Notes: generated from the sequence alone by a model not told the origin. A stretch of DNA of 8,185 bases from CAZUGA01 sp964626505 (GCA_964626505.1 CAZVFR010000164.1:1-8185), one strand, 5' to 3'. Shown: positions 1-7,262, numbered from the stretch's first letter. A program made the numbers and translations.

Positions 1-594
1 CGGGGTTTACCCATTGAACGTTACTATATCGAAAAATTTCTGGCCACGAATTGCAATGATGTGAGAGGGCGTTGCCTGGAATTGGGTGACGACTTTTATA
101 CTCAAAAGTTTGGCGGTGATACGGTTACGGTCGCTGATGTATTGAACGTGGTTGAGGCGCCAGGCGCCACGGTAATCGCGGATTTAACCTGTGCCGATCA
201 TGTGCCCTCGAATACCTTTGATTGCATCATCTTTACTCAAGCGTTGCAAATGATATATGACATGGATAAGTCGTTGGAGCACATATTCAGGATTCTAAAA
301 CCTGGCGGTGTTCTATTATTGACCAGCCATGGTATTAGTAAAATAGGGCGTCGTTTGGGTAGAGATGATTGGGGCGAATATTGGCGCATTACTACGCAAT
401 CGGCGGAGCGCTTGATCGAAAACTCTTTTCCGGACAGTGAATTTACAGTGGATTCATACGGCAATGTCTTGTCTGCAATGTGTACTCTACACGGCATGGC
501 TTCCCAGGAGTTGTCGGAAAAAGAACTTGACTATAACGATCCGGATTTCGAGGTTATAGTGACCGTACGGGCACAAAAGCCGGAAGCGGATTGA
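1..594 (+). CDS. Class I SAM-dependent methyltransferase (5' end outside window)
   Basis: The frame is open from the first base, so the gene is cut by the left edge; 197 codons plus a TGA stop are visible. A GTG at 61 could be read as a start, but the preceding codons (RGLPIERYYIEKFL) look like conserved protein that normally precedes motif I, so the true start is probably upstream. Visible features, numbered from window codon 1, are a motif I-like LELGDD (26-31), which has an acidic and glycine core but not the full GxGxG; a segment with an acidic DLT and then FDCIIFTQALQMI (about 61-85), matching motifs II/III of Methyltransf_11 proteins; and LKPGG (99-103) followed by a hydrophobic strand. 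It would transfer a methyl group from SAM in the cytoplasm; the acceptor is unknown. Proteins of this type often lie beside or are fused to glycosyltransferases in polysaccharide loci, and a fusion upstream cannot be excluded. The next gene begins 75 bp downstream on the same strand, so they may be co-transcribed. Confidence 0.8.
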   Translation, partial: RGLPIERYYIEKFLATNCNDVRGRCLELGDDFYTQKFGGDTVTVADVLNVVEAPGATVIADLTCADHVPSNTFDCIIFTQALQMIYDMDKSLEHIFRILKPGGVLLLTSHGISKIGRRLGRDDWGEYWRITTQSAERLIENSFPDSEFTVDSYGNVLSAMCTLHGMASQELSEKELDYNDPDFEVIVTVRAQKPEAD

Positions 595-669
595 GAGGCT
601 GTCTTGGTAAGCTGTTTGCGGGATAATCGGCAAGCAAATATTTGATTTATCAATAGCGGGGTAATTCCT

Positions 670-1380
670 ATGGATGTAGGACAGGATATCAAAACTGAAC
701 GAGCCAATTGGAATTTCGGCGAAAAAGTACCGGAATCATTTGTCGATCATGTGCGCCAATCCGTGCCTTCATACGATGACGGTCATGATCTGATTTGCCG
801 GCTTAGCGATTTCTTCTGCTTGCACGATAGTGTCTGTTATGAAATCGGTGTGTCGACGGGTGAACTGATAAAAAAAGTGGCTTTGCATAACAACCATAAA
901 CCCGATATTCGTTGGGTTGGTTTGGATGTTGAATCCGCGATGATCAAAAAAGCCGAAGATCACTGCAAAGATCTTGAAAATATCTCTTTGCAATGTGAGG
1001 ACATCCGGCTATTCGATCTTGAAAAATCGGATTTTATTATGGCTTACTATTGTATCCAGTTTATTCCCGCACGATACCGGCAGGAGATATTCAATAAGAT
1101 TTATGCATCGTTAAATTGGGGAGGGGCTTTTGTGTTGTTTGAAAAGGTTCGCGCGCCCGATGCTCGGTTCCAGGATATTCAAGTGGCGTTGTACAATGAA
1201 TTTAAATTGCGCAACGGTTTTAGCGCAGACGAAATCATAAACAAATCGTTGAGCCTGAAAGGCGTGCTGGATCCGTTTTCGACGGAAGGTAATTTAGGGT
1301 TACTGCAGCGTGCCGGATTTACCGACACGATGACGATAATGAAAAATATATGTTTCGAGGGTTTTCTAGCCATTAAATAA
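670..1380 (+). CDS. CmoA-like class I methyltransferase, probably a divergent paralogue
   Basis: A 236-residue protein starting at ATG with a GGGG stretch about 10 nt upstream. It resembles E. coli CmoA (247 aa) along its length: N-terminal WNFGEKVPESF and SVPSY (31-35, with Tyr35 matching CmoA Tyr39), motif I YEIGVSTGE (57-65), an acidic residue after strand 2 (GLDVESAMI, Asp86), EDIRLFDL (110-117), IQF (129-131), the strand LNWGGAFVLFEKV (148-160), and a C-terminal RAGF followed by a final strand. CmoA makes carboxy-SAM from SAM and prephenate for tRNA wobble uridine modification. By alignment from memory, two CmoA ligand residues are changed here: Asn132 becomes Tyr126 and the carboxylate-binding Arg199 becomes Ser193. 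I infer that this is not a true CmoA but a relative using ordinary SAM on an unknown acceptor. No cmoB is visible. The gene follows the first methyltransferase and converges on the DAHP synthase gene. Confidence 0.75.
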   Translation: MDVGQDIKTERANWNFGEKVPESFVDHVRQSVPSYDDGHDLICRLSDFFCLHDSVCYEIGVSTGELIKKVALHNNHKPDIRWVGLDVESAMIKKAEDHCKDLENISLQCEDIRLFDLEKSDFIMAYYCIQFIPARYRQEIFNKIYASLNWGGAFVLFEKVRAPDARFQDIQVALYNEFKLRNGFSADEIINKSLSLKGVLDPFSTEGNLGLLQRAGFTDTMTIMKNICFEGFLAIK

Positions 1381-1396
1381 AGCCCCGCAGCGGAGC
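1375..1396 (-). terminator. Probable intrinsic terminator of the DAHP synthase gene
   Basis: Read on the minus strand, six nucleotides after the TAG stop at 1403, the transcript can form a 6 bp stem, GCUCCG / CGGGGC with one U-G wobble and a CUG loop (1382-1396), directly followed by UUUAUUU (1381-1375). That is the shape of a short rho-independent terminator. On the plus strand the same stem has a C/A mismatch and no following T-run, so it should work mainly for the minus-strand gene. The T-run overlaps the stop codon of the convergent methyltransferase gene. The short stem keeps confidence moderate. Confidence 0.5.
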
Positions 1397-1402
1397 ACAC
1401 AA

Positions 1403-2749
1403 CTATCCGCGGATCATATTGGAGATTTCAAAGGCTAATTCTAAGCTTTGCTCGGCGTTCAAGCGGGGATCGCAGTGGGTTGTGTAGTTTCGATCGAGAT
1501 GGTGATCTTGGATGTCTCGACCTCCGCCGATGCATTCCGTCACATGATCACCGGTTAATTCCAAATGAACGCCACCCGGAATTGAGTTTTCGCTCTTATG
1601 AATTTCGAAGAAATAGCGGATCTCTTGAAGTATTTCCTCTAATTTGCGCGTTTTGTAACCCGAATTAGACGTATAGGTGTTGCCGTGCATGGGGTCACAG
1701 GTCCATAAAATCTTGCATCCTTCTTTATTGATTTCTTGAATTAGAGTGGGTAACGAAGTTGCAATTTTGTGGGTACCGAAACGTGTAATCAAGGTTATTC
1801 TACCGGCTTCATTTTCGGGGTTAAGTTTCTCAATAAGTTTTTTAATCTCATCGATATTGTGTTCCGGACCGACCTTGATGCCGATGGGGTTCAATACACC
1901 GCGAAAAAATTCGATATGCGCACTATCAAGCTGACGTGTGCGGTCCCCTATCCAAAGCATATGCGCACTGCAATCGTACCATCCGCCTGTGGTAGAGTCC
2001 TGCCGGGTTAGTGCTTCTTCATAGCCGAGAAGCAGTGCTTCATGCGATGTGAACATTGCGGCCTGATTGAGTTGTGGTATGTCAGTGTCTACACCGATGG
2101 CTTCCATGAAGCGGATCGCTTGGTCGATATGCCCGGCTAATTGTTCATACAGTTGGCCTTCGGGTGAATTCTTGACGAATTCATTGTTCCAGGCATGTAC
2201 TCTATTCAGCGCCGCATAGCCACCGCGTGTGAAAGCGCGCAGTATATTCATCGTCGCAGCGGCCAAATAGTAGCCTTGAACCATTCTTTTCGGGTCTGGT
2301 ATTCTGGCTTCTAGAACAGGTTCGGGGCTGTTAACCATATCGCCCCGGTAGCTTGGGATTTCGATGCCGTTTACGATTTCTTTATCGGATGAGCGAGGTT
2401 TTGCGTATTGACCGGCGATCCGACCAACTTTTATGATGGGCTTTCCGGCGGTATAACTCAGGATTATCGCCATCTGTAAAATAACTTTCAGCGATTCACG
2501 AATTTCAGGCGCGGTGCAGCGAGAAAATTCTTCCGCACAATCGCCACCTTGGAGTAGGAATGCATTACCCTCTACGGCTTGGGCTAATAGATTCTTTAAG
2601 GTTCGTATTTCACCCGCGAACACCAACGGAGGAAGCTTCGCGATAGTATCTATCGCGTCTTGATACTCGGCTTGGTTTGGCCATTGCGGTGATTGCAAGG
2701 CGGTATAATTCTGCCAGCTGCATTTTGTCCAATGAAGCGCGTTGTTCAT
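1403..2749 (-). CDS. 3-deoxy-7-phosphoheptulonate (DAHP) synthase, class II
   Basis: A 448-residue enzyme condensing phosphoenolpyruvate with erythrose 4-phosphate to DAHP, the first step of the shikimate pathway to aromatic amino acids, in the cytoplasm. All class II signatures are present: QGGDCAEEF (67-75), KVGRIAGQYAKPRS (107-120), MLWIGDRTRQ (264-273), KVGPEHN (292-298), CDPMHGN (351-357), GGVHLELTGDHVTEC (392-406) and HCDPRLN (425-431). The metal ligands are Cys71, His355, Glu397 and Asp427. These match Cys87, His369, Glu411 and Asp441 of the M. tuberculosis enzyme with an almost constant offset of 14-16, so the barrel and its inserted helices are complete and the N-terminus is only about 15 residues shorter. 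The near-identical spacing favours the AroG-like primary-metabolism subtype over the shorter phenazine-type PhzC. The ATG is preceded by AAGAG about 10 nt upstream, a slightly distant RBS. It is convergent with the CmoA-like gene and divergent from the glycosyltransferase gene. Confidence 0.97.
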   Translation of the reverse strand: MNNALHWTKCSWQNYTALQSPQWPNQAEYQDAIDTIAKLPPLVFAGEIRTLKNLLAQAVEGNAFLLQGGDCAEEFSRCTAPEIRESLKVILQMAIILSYTAGKPIIKVGRIAGQYAKPRSSDKEIVNGIEIPSYRGDMVNSPEPVLEARIPDPKRMVQGYYLAAATMNILRAFTRGGYAALNRVHAWNNEFVKNSPEGQLYEQLAGHIDQAIRFMEAIGVDTDIPQLNQAAMFTSHEALLLGYEEALTRQDSTTGGWYDCSAHMLWIGDRTRQLDSAHIEFFRGVLNPIGIKVGPEHNIDEIKKLIEKLNPENEAGRITLITRFGTHKIATSLPTLIQEINKEGCKILWTCDPMHGNTYTSNSGYKTRKLEEILQEIRYFFEIHKSENSIPGGVHLELTGDHVTECIGGGRDIQDHHLDRNYTTHCDPRLNAEQSLELAFEISNMIRG

Positions 2750-2992
2750 TTTATTTGGTCTCTTGGATATTCTATGCTAACCGCACCATCAAACCGGGAA
2801 AGAGATACAATTGTCCGACAAAACACGTAGAACTCTAACAATTACTTAGTTCGATTTGCGATTTTACAAGTTTCGTTTGTCTGAGCGAAACAGTTTAAAC
2901 CTTCTTGTATCTATAGAGTTTAAATTCTATCCTAAGTCAAGGGGTAACTTTGAATTTTCTATTAGCTGGTCCAGCGTATTATCTACAAGGTA
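2750..2992. promoter_or_regulatory. Divergent AT-rich intergenic region (DAHP synthase / glycosyltransferase)
   Basis: This 243 bp gap separates two divergent genes and should contain both promoters. On the plus strand, TTGTAT (2905-2910) and TATCCT (2928-2933) are 17 bp apart, a poor but correctly spaced sigma-70-like pair. No good pair was found on the minus strand. An inverted repeat GTTTCG (2870-2875) / CGAAAC (2886-2891) with a 10 nt spacer lies upstream of that candidate, and AGTTTAAA occurs twice (about 2892 and 2917). I see no coding frame, no aromatic leader peptide and no clear attenuator. The promoter assignments are guesses from consensus only. Confidence 0.3.
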
Positions 2993-4675
2993 GTGGAGCA
3001 TAAATTTGTGAATAGATCATCGGCCATTGCCATTGTTGGTGTGTTACTAATCATTGTTGGTGCGTTTATATCATCTGATTCTCTGATCGATTTGATCAGA
3101 GGCCCGGCACCGGCTTTACAGCAAAAATTGTTACTCGGAGCTCTGTTGTTCAGAGCGGGCTTAGTCGTGCTGGGTGTTTACCTGATATCGTTAGCCTGGC
3201 TTTTCACCTATAAATTGGAGGGCTGGAATTCACTTCCGGTTGAAGCATCCAGTCGTCATGCGCTTCTATTGCTTGCCGGCCTCACGATTATTGCTTTCGG
3301 GATACGCTTGTACCGTCTCGACCTTGGTATTTGGCTCGATGAAATAATGACCTTTGTCAACTACATGCCCCTACCCCTGGGTGACATACTAACAACCTAC
3401 GACGATGCGAATAATCATTTACTGTTTACGCTTTTAGCGCGTTTTTCGTTTTCGGTTTTTGGCGAGAGCGTTTGGTCGCTGCGATTGCCCGCGGTCATTT
3501 TCGGCGTAGCGAGCATTCCCGCGCTGTACTTTTTTGCGCGGCAAGTGGCTAGCGGACGGGAAGCGTTGTTCTCCGCGGCGCTGTTTGCGTTTTCGTACCA
3601 TCATGTCTGGTTTAGCCAGAATGCGCGGGGTTATACGGCGCTACTGTTTTGGACACTGGTTTCCAGTACCTTTTTACTTATAGCGCTCAGATCTAATCGA
3701 ATACCGCATTGGTTGTTATATGCGATTTGCGCGGCTATGGGTGCATTTACGCATTTAACCATGGGGTTTGTTATTGTCGCGCATTTTTGCATTTATGTGG
3801 TCGTGGCTTATAAGCAGAAATCGGACAAAATTGCGGAAAAGTGGATCGGTTGTTTTGTCGGCTTCGTATTCACTGGCTTACTGTGTTACCAACTGTACGC
3901 CCTGGTTTTACCTCAGATGGCGGACGGAGGACTTGCGTCTGGAGCGCAGGGAACAGTGTCAGAATGGACCAATCCTCTATGGACAGTGCTGGAAATTGTC
4001 AAAGGGATGCAAATTGGTTTTTCAACTGGGTTTGTCGCACTAGCCGCATTTGCGGTATTTGGAATAGGACTGTTCGATTTCTTGCGCAAACGGCCGGTCG
4101 TTGTTGGGTTGTTTCTCATTCCGACATTGCTGGGTTTTTTGGTGATGGTGGGCATTGGGTACACTTTGTTCCCGCGTTTTTTCTTCTTCGCTATGGGATT
4201 TGCCGTTGTCGTGGTTATTCGAGGGGCAACAGTTTCCGGCAAACTAGCAAGTAAGATACTCCGCATTCCTGCCGATAAGTTTGAATGGCTGGGTATTTCA
4301 GCCTGTGCGGGCATGTTGCTTATATCCGCGCTATCGCTTCCGTTCGCCTTTGGTCCTAAACAAGACTATACCGGTGCGCTAGACTTGATAGAACAAAAGC
4401 GAGAAACGGGTGATGCGGTTGTGACGCTGGGAATTGCAGGTTTTCCTTTCAAGCAATACTATAAAGTCGATTGGGGACAAGTCGACACGTTGGCGGAACT
4501 CGAAGCCACTCGAGCGCATGCGAAACGGACGTGGCTAGTCTATATGATGCCCGTCCACGCCAAATCAGCCTATCCGAAAGTTTTTGCCAGCCTGCAAAAG
4601 GATTTTATCTTGGTGCAACAATTTTACGGGACTTTGAACGGCGGTACGGTTGTTGTTTACTTGGCGGATTCGTAA
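2993..4675 (+). CDS. Polytopic glycosyltransferase, GT39/PMT_2 (ArnT-like) family
   Basis: A 560-residue inner-membrane protein of the GT-C fold, expected to transfer a sugar from a polyprenyl-phosphate donor to a lipid, glycan or protein acceptor on the periplasmic side. Two hydrophobic helices at about 11-28 and 47-71 precede the canonical domain, which begins near residue 89. Family signatures follow: the catalytic-type acidic pair in WLDE (114-117) in the first periplasmic loop, NNHLLF (140-145), RLPAVIFG (164-171) and QNARGYTALLF (209-219). Many further membrane helices run to about residue 450, and then a soluble C-terminal tail of about 110 residues. The start is uncertain: GTG at 2993 has AAGG only 2 nt away, while in-frame GTG at 3008 has GGAG with a better 9 nt spacing and would give a protein five residues shorter. 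Donor and acceptor cannot be told from sequence. It lies 156 bp before the asnB-type gene on the same strand, in what may be an envelope-glycan neighbourhood. Confidence 0.85.
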   Translation: MEHKFVNRSSAIAIVGVLLIIVGAFISSDSLIDLIRGPAPALQQKLLLGALLFRAGLVVLGVYLISLAWLFTYKLEGWNSLPVEASSRHALLLLAGLTIIAFGIRLYRLDLGIWLDEIMTFVNYMPLPLGDILTTYDDANNHLLFTLLARFSFSVFGESVWSLRLPAVIFGVASIPALYFFARQVASGREALFSAALFAFSYHHVWFSQNARGYTALLFWTLVSSTFLLIALRSNRIPHWLLYAICAAMGAFTHLTMGFVIVAHFCIYVVVAYKQKSDKIAEKWIGCFVGFVFTGLLCYQLYALVLPQMADGGLASGAQGTVSEWTNPLWTVLEIVKGMQIGFSTGFVALAAFAVFGIGLFDFLRKRPVVVGLFLIPTLLGFLVMVGIGYTLFPRFFFFAMGFAVVVVIRGATVSGKLASKILRIPADKFEWLGISACAGMLLISALSLPFAFGPKQDYTGALDLIEQKRETGDAVVTLGIAGFPFKQYYKVDWGQVDTLAELEATRAHAKRTWLVYMMPVHAKSAYPKVFASLQKDFILVQQFYGTLNGGTVVVYLADS

Positions 4676-4755
4676 GGCTTGCCAATCGGAGAGGCAAACT
4701 GATACAGCTATTCTAAAAATGGTTTTTCCGATTTAAGTTTTTTATCTTTAGGGTG

Positions 4756-4783
4756 CCTCTATTAATTCATGAATTAATAGAGG
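4756..4783. repeat. Perfect 28 bp palindrome upstream of the asnB-type gene
   Basis: The half-site CCTCTATTAATTCA (4756-4769) is followed immediately by its exact reverse complement (4770-4783), with no spacer. In RNA the stem could extend five more pairs outward on the plus strand through G-U wobbles and two G-C pairs (4751-4755 with 4784-4788). It is not followed by a clean T-run on either strand, so it does not look like a standard terminator. Its position, 48 bp before the asparagine synthetase start and 80 bp after the glycosyltransferase stop, suits an operator for a dimeric regulator or a transcript-stabilising or attenuating hairpin. The palindrome is observed directly; its function is inferred. 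Confidence 0.6.
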
Positions 4784-4831
4784 TGTCCTTTATTGCAACA
4801 CAATTTCTAAGTTAACGAGATCAATAACACT

Positions 4832-6736
4832 ATGTGTGGAATCTGTGGAATTATGCAGTTGGGTTCGGCATCGGGCCGAATGGATGACAGTCTAATCAAT
4901 CGTATGACTGATACGTTAGCGCACCGGGGACCCAATGACCGTGGAACTTGGAGTAATGAACGCATTGCGTTGGGGCATCGGCGACTTTCAGTTATCGATT
5001 TGTCTTACGCTGGACACCAACCCATGGAAAACGAGGAAGGAAACGTAAGAATTGTCTATAACGGAGAAGTCTACAATTTTAAAGAACTGAAGCAGAAGTA
5101 TCGGCTTGAGGAGCGGGGCCACGTGTTCCGTTCGCAAACTGATACCGAGGTGCTCATCCATCTCTACGAAGAGATTGGTTTGGATATGATCGCGGAATTA
5201 AACGGGATGTTTGCGATGGCGATTTGGGATGATCGGCAGGGTAAATTGCATCTGATTCGTGACCGTTATGGGATCAAGCCGTTATTTTACCAAACTGATA
5301 AGAATTATTTTCGTTTCGGCTCAGAAATCAAGGCGATAGTTGCAGACAACAGAGTTACCCGAAAAGCATCAGTTCAGGCATTGCATGATTTTTTAACCTT
5401 TAACTACGTTCCCGGCATCCAAACGGCTTTTGAAGGTATTTACGAAATCCCTCCTGGACATTTCATGACGATTGGCCCGCAAGGTATTGTGCATCAAGAG
5501 CGATATTGGGACTTAAAATTCGAGGTAGACGAGTCGATTGACGAGAAGTCAGCCGTGGAGCGCGCCTATGAATTGATGGATCTTTCCGTGCGCCGACGCT
5601 TAATCGCCGACGTGCCAATCGGTGTGCTGTTATCGGGCGGGCTGGATTCCAGTACCCTTGTGGCGCTGATGAGTAAGCATACCAATGAGCGCATCCATAC
5701 CTATTCAGTGGGTTTCGAAGACCAAAGCTTCAATGAGCTGCCCTACGCGAAAATAGTGGCGGAGCAGTTCAATACGATTCATCGGGAAGTTTTGATTACC
5801 GCGGATAGTGTCAAAGCTATGCTGCCAAAGTATTTGAGCTACATTGACGAGCCCTACGGCGACGGTTCCGCAATACCCACCTACTATGTCTGTGAAAAGG
5901 CCAAAGACGAAGTCGTTGTCGTTTTATCCGGTGAAGGTGGGGATGAGGCCTTTGCGGGCTACGAGACCTATTCGGCTTACCACGCATCAAAATGGTTTCG
6001 CCGAATACCGCAAGTATTGCGCAATGGTGTCATTGCACCTTTGATCAACTTACTGCCTACATCGGATAAAAAGCTCAGTCTTGAATTTAAGTTAAAACGC
6101 TTTATCGCCGGACAAGATCTAGCACCCGAACTGGCACATCTTTGGTGGCGAATTGTTTTAAGTGAATCGCAAAAACTCAATCTTTATACCCAGGAGACAA
6201 AGGATCAACTTGTTCCTGAACCGTCCGATCGTCATTTCAAAGAAGCCTATAAACGATCAGGCGCCAGCGATGTTCTTTCAGGGCTAATGTACATTGATTC
6301 TACAGTTTTTCTACCTGACGATTTGATGATTAAGAACGATAGGATGAGCATGGCTCATTCTCTGGAAGCGCGCGTACCGTTCACGGACCCTGAATTTACC
6401 GGTTATATGGCAACCGTGCCGCCTAAATTGAAAATGAAACGGCTACGCAAGAAACATTTAATGCGACTTGCGATGCAGCATGATTTGCCGGCTTCGATCG
6501 TGAATAAGAAGAAGGTCGGATTAGAGATGCCGTACTCTCGATGGCTAAAACATGAACTGAATGGATTGCTGATGCAATATCTGGGTCCGCAACACATAGA
6601 GGAAACAGGGATCTTTCAGCCAGAACCGATAAAAAACCTGATCGATAATCATATGTCGGGCAAACAAGATAATGGTAGGCCTTTATGGGGTCTTATGAAC
6701 TATATGATGTGGCATGAGCTGCACATCGAAAGTTGA
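4832..6736 (+). CDS. asnB: Asparagine synthetase (glutamine-hydrolysing), AsnB type
   Basis: A 634-residue two-domain amidotransferase. The N-terminal class II glutaminase (about 2-215) has the catalytic Cys2 in MCGICGI, GHRRLSVIDL (48-57) with the glutamine-binding arginine, YNGEVYN (76-82) and QTDTE (102-106). The C-terminal synthetase domain (about 235-630) has the PPi-loop SGGLDSST (268-275), LSGEGGDEAFAGY (365-377) and NDRMSMAHSLEARVPF (502-517). The family uses ATP and glutamine-derived ammonia to amidate aspartate. All catalytic motifs are intact, so it should be active. Its length fits the long AsnB/AsnO-like group, which is also frequent in polysaccharide and secondary-metabolite loci where a different carboxylate may be amidated, so asparagine as product is likely but not certain. 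The ATG has only a weak GAGAT-like RBS. A perfect palindrome lies 48 bp upstream, and no obvious terminator follows. Confidence 0.93.
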   Translation: MCGICGIMQLGSASGRMDDSLINRMTDTLAHRGPNDRGTWSNERIALGHRRLSVIDLSYAGHQPMENEEGNVRIVYNGEVYNFKELKQKYRLEERGHVFRSQTDTEVLIHLYEEIGLDMIAELNGMFAMAIWDDRQGKLHLIRDRYGIKPLFYQTDKNYFRFGSEIKAIVADNRVTRKASVQALHDFLTFNYVPGIQTAFEGIYEIPPGHFMTIGPQGIVHQERYWDLKFEVDESIDEKSAVERAYELMDLSVRRRLIADVPIGVLLSGGLDSSTLVALMSKHTNERIHTYSVGFEDQSFNELPYAKIVAEQFNTIHREVLITADSVKAMLPKYLSYIDEPYGDGSAIPTYYVCEKAKDEVVVVLSGEGGDEAFAGYETYSAYHASKWFRRIPQVLRNGVIAPLINLLPTSDKKLSLEFKLKRFIAGQDLAPELAHLWWRIVLSESQKLNLYTQETKDQLVPEPSDRHFKEAYKRSGASDVLSGLMYIDSTVFLPDDLMIKNDRMSMAHSLEARVPFTDPEFTGYMATVPPKLKMKRLRKKHLMRLAMQHDLPASIVNKKKVGLEMPYSRWLKHELNGLLMQYLGPQHIEETGIFQPEPIKNLIDNHMSGKQDNGRPLWGLMNYMMWHELHIES

Positions 6737-6801
6737 AAACGGCTCAGCGAACTTAAACGTAATTGTTCACGCGCCAGAATGTGGGCTGCGGGATCAATCT
6801 G

Positions 6802-7025
6802 TTACAAATGTGTCGCATACAGCGAGGTTCTGTCTGGGTAATCATCAGAAGACGCTTTTAATGGTTTGGGTTGAGCGGATAAATACTGTTGCATCGCCAA
6901 ATCATAACCTTGCTCGCGCATCATTTTAATTTTTAATTCGTTGCCCAGGAGTTTCGATACGCTCGTGTTCTGTTTGGCTGCCCAGATTCGTGCCCATTGC
7001 GTGATATCATAGTTACATTTTCCAT
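6802..7025 (-). pseudogene. Remnant of a CopG/RHH-type (VapB-like) antitoxin gene, frameshifted near the start
   Basis: Reading leftward from 7008, the frame encodes DITQWARIWAAKQNTSVSKL followed by a helix, GYDLAMQQYL and a C-terminal YPDRTSLY. This pattern (helix, NTSVS turn, helix, YP-R--LY tail) is typical of ribbon-helix-helix antitoxins. The N-terminal strand is in another frame: ATG at 7025-7023 starts MENVT, after which two leftover bases (7010-7009) join to the helix frame. Family members normally have about five more residues there (like ITLDE), so a deletion of roughly 13 bp would explain both the loss of frame and the missing strand residues. The upstream ATG at 7044 keeps the frame open but gives a non-family N-terminus. 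No SD is evident. No PIN or other toxin is recognisable between its stop and the asnB-type gene, so it appears to be an orphan. The antitoxin identity is from pattern recognition; the deletion size is inferred. Confidence 0.6.
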
Positions 7026-7058
7026 GACACAATTTTAGTGCCACACGAACTTTGTGTC
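7026..7058. promoter_or_regulatory. Inverted repeat just upstream of the antitoxin remnant
   Basis: GACACAA (7026-7032) and TTGTGTC (7052-7058) are perfect 7 bp inverted arms separated by 19 bp, directly abutting the ATG of the decayed antitoxin gene. Type II antitoxins usually bind inverted repeats over their own promoter, so this may be the old operator. The spacer also holds a short AGT/ACT symmetry. Arms this short can arise by chance. Confidence 0.25.
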
Positions 7059-7222
7059 GAATATATAGAATGAGCCTGAGGAAGCACTTGGGATTTAGGC
7101 TATTTATTTTGGAAGCGCGGGCGAAATTATTTGAGCTATATTCCCCTAAAATAAATTTGCTCCTGTTTTCTATTCTTTTTTATCGAAATCAAAATCTAAA
7201 AGTAAACACTCGACACCCTTCC

Positions 7223-7262
7223 TTCCCATTTAGAAATTCCCATAAAAAATTATTTATGGGAA
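7223..7262. promoter_or_regulatory. TTCCCAT repeat cluster, probable operator of the vapBC-like module
   Basis: Three copies of a 10 bp element lie in 40 bp: TTCCCATTTA (7223-7232) and TTCCCATAAA (7237-7246) in direct orientation, then TTTATGGGAA (7253-7262) inverted. The second and third copies form a perfect 10 bp inverted repeat with a 6 nt spacer ending 9 bp before the antitoxin ATG. The GGGA of the last copy also serves as the likely RBS. Binding here by a VapB-VapC complex would cover the ribosome site and the promoter, the usual autoregulation for this family. The repeats are seen directly; the binding protein is inferred. From 7059 to 7222 the DNA is AT-rich and shows no gene I can support. 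Confidence 0.55.

Noticed and set aside
61..63. GTG as the start of the first methyltransferase
   Set aside because: The frame is open to base 1 and the upstream codons look like conserved protein preceding motif I.
237..497. Minus-strand frame inside the first methyltransferase
   Set aside because: It is antisense to a clearly coding region and shows no recognisable motif.
3913..4314. 133-codon minus-strand frame inside the glycosyltransferase gene
   Set aside because: Its low-complexity Pro/Thr/Lys-rich product is a shadow of hydrophobic codons on the other strand.
4679..4697. TTGCC/GGCAA hairpin after the glycosyltransferase stop as a terminator
   Set aside because: It has only five base pairs, a nine-base loop and no T-run.
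6737..6801. Possible toxin remnant left of the decayed antitoxin
   Set aside because: The minus strand reads DPAAHILAREQLR, but this is too short and matches no PIN catalytic motif.
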